In this document: positions 7,025-9,613 of the stretch, in pieces
How positions within the stretch are numbered: the first letter of the stretch is position 1
Layout of the letters: each line of letters opens with the position of its first letter
DNA from: Methylococcaceae bacterium
GTDB lineage: Bacteria > Pseudomonadota > Gammaproteobacteria > Methylococcales > Methylococcaceae
Assembly (NCBI GenBank): GCA_028678445.1
Contig: JAJRDJ010000275.1
Location: 1-9,613, forward strand
DNA: 9,613 nucleotides
Direction: 5' to 3'
Program-made: the position numbers and the translations under genes
The notes under the pieces: model-generated
Databases searched by the model: none
The model's input: the letters and a program-made list of their open reading frames with translations, nothing else
Told to the model about the DNA's origin: nothing

Positions 7025-7794
7025 CTTGTACTCTCCGGCGCTTCGATGACGATGGGCAGCAGATCCTTTGGCCGCTCTTCCCGTGCCAGCACGATCCCCT
7101 TGCGTATCATTTTGTTGTACTCGGCGGGTAGTCCCTCCCAGCGGCGGGTTTTGTCATCCCAGATTCCCGACTTCTGGCCATCGAGGGTCTGGTAATACAG
7201 GCCGATGCGTCCCACCCTCAGGAAATCGACAGTGCGGTTATCCTTACCGTCAAGCTTGATCTCCCCCTGGTAAGTGCCGACGGTTTTGCCATAGCCGTTT
7301 TCGACCTGGTAAGCCTCAAGGATACGGCGGAACTTCTCGGCATCGTTGACCTCGTGCTCCTTCATCAGGGCGTTCAGCTCGGCCACACGCTGAGTACGCT
7401 CCTCGGCCAGGAAGGGCCGATCCAGATTCACGAATTCTTGCAGGGTAGCAGTCATGCGCAGCATCAGCGGAACCAGATCGCGACGGGTGACCTCGATTTC
7501 ACGCATCTGCAATTCTAGTGATGCTTGCTGTGCCCTCTGCGATTCCACCAATCGACGCATATGCTCGTTATATGCGTTGAGGACCTCGGTCTGGCGCAAG
7601 GCATCCCGATATTCGTCCAGCATGCGCTGGGTCTGGTCGCGCAGCGCATCGATGTTCTTCTGGGATGCGGCGGCGGACTGATTGGCCTTGACCTGGCTGT
7701 CGATAGCCTCGATCAGGGGTTCGGCGGCCCTTGCCGGGTGGACACGGCAGAAGATCAGAAGCAGGATGAGCGGAAAGAACAATGGTGATTTCAT
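7021..7794 (-). CDS. DUF3450 family periplasmic protein of the TonB operon
   Basis: A 257-residue exported protein, first gene of the TonB energizer operon. I place the start at 7794 because it gives a standard signal peptide: MKSP, a hydrophobic core, then CRVHPARA, with cleavage near residue 23 or 24. The frame is open to an ATG at 7905 (37 more residues), but those residues would bury the signal and no upstream ATG has a good ribosome binding site. Residues about 30-130 form a long coiled coil (heptad-like, Gln/Arg/Glu-rich). The segment from about 180 on has the features I associate with DUF3450: RVGRIGLYYQTLDGQKSGIWD and a final Trp/Leu-rich part. DUF3450 proteins usually precede TtpC/ExbB genes; their role is unknown, probably structural support in the periplasm. 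The stop overlaps the next start (ATGA). Confidence 0.87.
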   Translation of the reverse strand: MKSPLFFPLILLLIFCRVHPARAAEPLIEAIDSQVKANQSAAASQKNIDALRDQTQRMLDEYRDALRQTEVLNAYNEHMRRLVESQRAQQASLELQMREIEVTRRDLVPLMLRMTATLQEFVNLDRPFLAEERTQRVAELNALMKEHEVNDAEKFRRILEAYQVENGYGKTVGTYQGEIKLDGKDNRTVDFLRVGRIGLYYQTLDGQKSGIWDDKTRRWEGLPAEYNKMIRKGIVLAREERPKDLLPIVIEAPESTR

Positions 7795-8005
7795 GCAAGC
7801 GGCGGTGATAGACGGAAGTGTCGGCAAGGGGGTGTTCATCCGGATAATATAAGCAAAACTCATGCCTTTTGGCCGCACTTCCGGAGTGATCTCGCGTTTG
7901 TTCATCCGCTGCCGACATAACGCCCGGATTTAGCGCTATCAATTACGGATTATGGCCATCATGCGGCGGCAATGACACTCTTCCCAAAGTCTGGCTGATT
8001 CCCGA

Positions 8006-8049
8006 AAAGTGCGTGATATCACGCAGTACTGTGTGATATCACGCACTTT
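8006..8049. promoter_or_regulatory. 44-bp near-perfect palindrome, candidate double operator
   Basis: Position 8006 mirrors 8049 about a centre between 8027 and 8028. Of 22 base pairs, 21 are Watson-Crick and one (8023/8032) is G.T. It contains two copies of a smaller dyad: GCGTGATATCACGC (8011-8024, itself a perfect palindrome) and GTGTGATATCACGC (8031-8044). Their centres are 20 bp apart, about two helical turns, around a central CAGTACTG. The arrangement suggests two dimers of a regulator binding the same DNA face between two divergent promoters, controlling the receptor, the TonB operon or both. I cannot assign it to a known regulator: the spacing between half-sites does not fit CRP, FNR, Fur or Zur sites as I know them. 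Confidence 0.75.
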
Positions 8050-8065
8050 GAAGCCGGGTGGTCAT

Positions 8066-8117
8066 GGCCATCTTCTATCAAATTGCGATATTTCAATCAG
8101 ATGGCCGATAACGGCCA
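8066..8117. repeat. Overlapping inverted repeats with mutually exclusive pairing
   Basis: GGCCATCT (8066-8073) is the exact reverse complement of AGATGGCC (8099-8106). The same TGGCCG (8102-8107) is also the exact reverse complement of CGGCCA (8112-8117) around the loop ATAA. The middle arm can pair with only one partner at a time. These may be protein-binding repeats or, if transcribed, alternative RNA hairpins upstream of the receptor gene. Confidence 0.5.
8083..8112 (+). promoter_or_regulatory. Possible sigma-70 promoter for the receptor gene
   Basis: TTGCGA (8083-8088) and GATAAC (8107-8112) are separated by 18 bases and resemble -35 and -10 elements. They lie 34 bp downstream of the large palindrome, a suitable place for regulator control, and about 117 bp before the receptor start. 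Both hexamers are imperfect. TATAAA at 8123-8128 is an alternative -10 without a good -35. Confidence 0.3.
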
Positions 8118-8180
8118 CGCGGTATAAAAAGTGCAAGGTTAAATCGTTTTTTGATTGTCGCCGTGCTCAAGGGAAAAATG

Positions 8181-8201
8181 GGCCGGAAATCCTCCCCGGC
8201 C
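8181..8201 (+). other. Stem-loop in the receptor leader, anti-SD-like loop
   Basis: GGCCGG (8181-8186) pairs perfectly with CCGGCC (8196-8201) around the loop AAATCCTCC. The loop contains CCTCC, identical to the ribosomal anti-Shine-Dalgarno core. If translation starts at 8229 the hairpin lies in the untranslated leader; if it starts at 8178 the hairpin lies in the first codons. A role in translation control is possible but unproven. Confidence 0.4.
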
Positions 8202-8228
8202 GAGGTGACAATCACGGCTGACACTGCA

Positions 8229-9613
8229 ATGAGCACTACTGGCGATTTTCAATTCCGGAATACGGGCGACAAGACAAGTTGCGCCCCTGCACCATGCTGG
8301 CCCTTTGGATTCCTGCTGCTGGTGGCGTGCCTGTCTGCCCGCGCGGAGGAGGAGATCATCGAGCTGGACGAGATGACCATCACCGGCCAGGCCATGACCG
8401 AGACCCTCAGCGCCAAGACGCTGGACGAAGCCGGTCTCGCCACGGCCAAGGAGACAGCCAGCGATACCACGGACCTGCTCAAGGATATTCCGGGCGTCAG
8501 TCTTTACACCGGCGGCGGCGTTTCCAACCTGCCAGTGGTGCGTGGCCTGGCTGATGATCGCGTGAATGTCGTGGTCAACGGCATGAACCTGTCATCCGCC
8601 TGCAGCAACCACATGAATCCCGCCATGTCCTATATCGCCCCGAGCCAGGTGGGCAAGGCGGTGGTCATGGCCGGCATTACGCCGGTCAGCCAGGGCGGGG
8701 ACTCCATCGGCGGCACCATTACGCTGGACCCGCTGGCGCCCGAGTTCGCGAGCGCCGAGCAAGGCACGGTGTTCAAGAATCAGGTCAGCAACTTCTTCCG
8801 CAGCGTCAACGACAATTTCGGCGCCTCGGCCAGCGGGGATTACGCGACGGAAAACTGGCGGGTGGACTATAGCGGTTCCTGGGCCAAGGCCATCAGCTAC
8901 CTGCAGGGCGAGGATTATTCGCGAAGCAAGGTGACCGGCCCGCGTGTCATTCCAACCGAATTCGAGAGTAGCAACGCCAATATCCGGGTGGCCACCCAAC
9001 AGGATACGGGCCTCTGGTCTGCGGACTTGTCCGGCCAGCACATTCCGTACCAGGGCTTCCCCAACCAGCGCATGGACATGGTCCGGAACGACGCCCTGCT
9101 GGGCGGAGTCAATTACGAAAACAGCTTCGATTGGGGGAAACTCGACAGCAAGGTCTATTACCACCAGACCTGGCACACCATGGATACCCTGCCGACCCGG
9201 AAAACCGCACCCATGCCCATGGAAGCCGTTGGCCAGGACTTGGGTTACCGGATGCGTGGCCATGTCCCCCTTGCCGAGCAGCATACCCTGCATGTGGGTA
9301 ACGAATTTTTCCAGCAACGCCTGGACGACTGGTGGCCGGGAAATACCCAGAATCCCCAGGATTTCATCAGCATCAATCACGGCGAGCGCAACCGCATGGG
9401 TACCTTCGCCGAATGGGAAGCCAACTGGGATAAGGAATGGATGAGCATGCTCGGTATCCGCAACGACACCCTGTGGACCGATACCGGTGACGTGCAAGGC
9501 TACAACGATGACTTCATCAATACGTTCTGGTCCAGCCAGTTCAATTCCCAGCCCCACGCCAAGACCTTCGTCAATTTTGACGTGACCGCGATGGGCAGCT
9601 TTACGCCGAATGA
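8229..9613 (+). CDS. TonB-dependent outer-membrane receptor, probable copper receptor (OprC-like), partial
   Basis: The frame is open from the start to the window edge (461 codons seen), so the C-terminal barrel is missing. A hydrophobic signal core (WPFGFLLLVACL, about residues 24-35) ends at SARA with cleavage near 39. A TonB-box-like DEMTITG follows at 47-53. The plug domain (about 65-175) has DLLKDIPGVSLYTGGG, VVRGLADDRVNVVVNGM and GGDSIGGTITL. The barrel starts at about 180. C125-SNH-M129 in the plug and H316-T-M318 in the barrel match the CxxxM/HxM copper ligands I recall for Pseudomonas OprC, with similar spacing (191 residues between Cys and His). I therefore infer copper uptake, though sequence alone cannot prove the substrate. 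The start is uncertain: ATG 8229 lacks a ribosome binding site, while in-frame ATG 8178 has AAGGGA close upstream and would add 17 residues. It is divergent from the TonB operon. Confidence 0.92.
   Translation, partial: MSTTGDFQFRNTGDKTSCAPAPCWPFGFLLLVACLSARAEEEIIELDEMTITGQAMTETLSAKTLDEAGLATAKETASDTTDLLKDIPGVSLYTGGGVSNLPVVRGLADDRVNVVVNGMNLSSACSNHMNPAMSYIAPSQVGKAVVMAGITPVSQGGDSIGGTITLDPLAPEFASAEQGTVFKNQVSNFFRSVNDNFGASASGDYATENWRVDYSGSWAKAISYLQGEDYSRSKVTGPRVIPTEFESSNANIRVATQQDTGLWSADLSGQHIPYQGFPNQRMDMVRNDALLGGVNYENSFDWGKLDSKVYYHQTWHTMDTLPTRKTAPMPMEAVGQDLGYRMRGHVPLAEQHTLHVGNEFFQQRLDDWWPGNTQNPQDFISINHGERNRMGTFAEWEANWDKEWMSMLGIRNDTLWTDTGDVQGYNDDFINTFWSSQFNSQPHAKTFVNFDVTAMGSFTPN

Larger units (their letters stand above)
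7795..8228. other. Divergent intergenic region between TonB operon and receptor
   Basis: About 430 bp with no credible gene, lying between the outward-reading starts of the DUF3450-led operon (minus) and the TonB-dependent receptor (plus). It is more AT-rich than the rest of the window, as expected for promoters. It holds the 44-bp palindrome (8006-8049), a possible plus-strand promoter (8083-8112), overlapping hairpins (8066-8117) and a leader stem-loop (8181-8201). A minus-strand AT-rich stretch (TATATTAT, about 7845-7852) could be a -10 element for the operon, but no good -35 matches it. Confidence 0.6.

Noticed and set aside
8031..8044. CRP-like TGTGA...TCAC within the palindrome
   Set aside because: Only two bases separate the half-sites where a CRP site needs six; the symmetry fits a compact dyad instead.
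8140..8228. Cobalamin riboswitch before the receptor (GGGAA-like piece)
   Set aside because: The conserved B12-box and other core elements are missing, and the receptor carries copper-type rather than cobalamin-type features.
8592..9557. 321-codon open frame on the minus strand opposite the receptor
   Set aside because: The plus-strand frame here has clear TonB-dependent receptor motifs; the antisense frame has no recognisable domain and is a GC-rich shadow.
1..9613. CRISPR arrays, insertion sequences, tRNA or rRNA genes
   Set aside because: No regularly spaced repeats, transposase-like frames, terminal repeats or RNA-gene signatures were seen.

Overview
The window is about 60% GC and dense in genes. 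It looks like a Gram-negative bacterium, most likely a gammaproteobacterium. The evidence is an outer-membrane TonB-dependent receptor, periplasmic signal peptides, and a 'type 2' TonB energizer operon (DUF3450 / TtpC-ExbB / ExbD / TonB / TPR) of the kind known from gammaproteobacteria such as Vibrio. A K(+)-insensitive membrane pyrophosphatase and a probable copper receptor would fit a methanotroph or other environmental gammaproteobacterium. That is only a guess: nothing here is a taxonomic marker.

Layout. Positions 1-202 are GC-rich, hairpin-prone and without an identifiable gene. They lead into two small plus-strand genes: a DUF2934 protein (203-433) and an unrecognised 80-residue protein (479-721). 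Convergent with these is hppA on the minus strand (793-2868). A 267-bp gap without a gene (2869-3135) separates hppA from a five-gene minus-strand operon. In transcription order that operon is DUF3450 (7794-7021), a TtpC-like coiled coil joined to an ExbB channel domain (7024-5798), ExbD (5808-5419), TonB (5422-4649) and a periplasmic TPR protein (4647-3136). Adjacent stops and starts overlap by 4, 11 and 4 bases; the last junction has a single base between the two genes. This indicates one translationally coupled transcription unit.

An intergenic region (7795-8228) lies between this operon and a divergent plus-strand TonB-dependent receptor that starts near 8229 and runs off the window end. 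It carries a nearly perfect 44-bp palindrome (8006-8049) built from two copies of a GTGATATCAC-centred element, plus several candidate leader hairpins.

How the genes may work together. The ExbB/ExbD pair would use the proton-motive force to drive TonB, which would open the plug of the outer-membrane receptor. The DUF3450, TtpC and TPR proteins are accessory periplasmic parts typical of these operons. The receptor has a Cys-x3-Met motif in its plug (C125/M129) and a His-x-Met motif in its barrel (H316/M318). This matches the copper-binding arrangement known for OprC, so I infer a dedicated, probably co-regulated copper uptake system. HppA adds to the proton-motive force by pumping protons at the expense of pyrophosphate, but nothing shows it is part of the same system.
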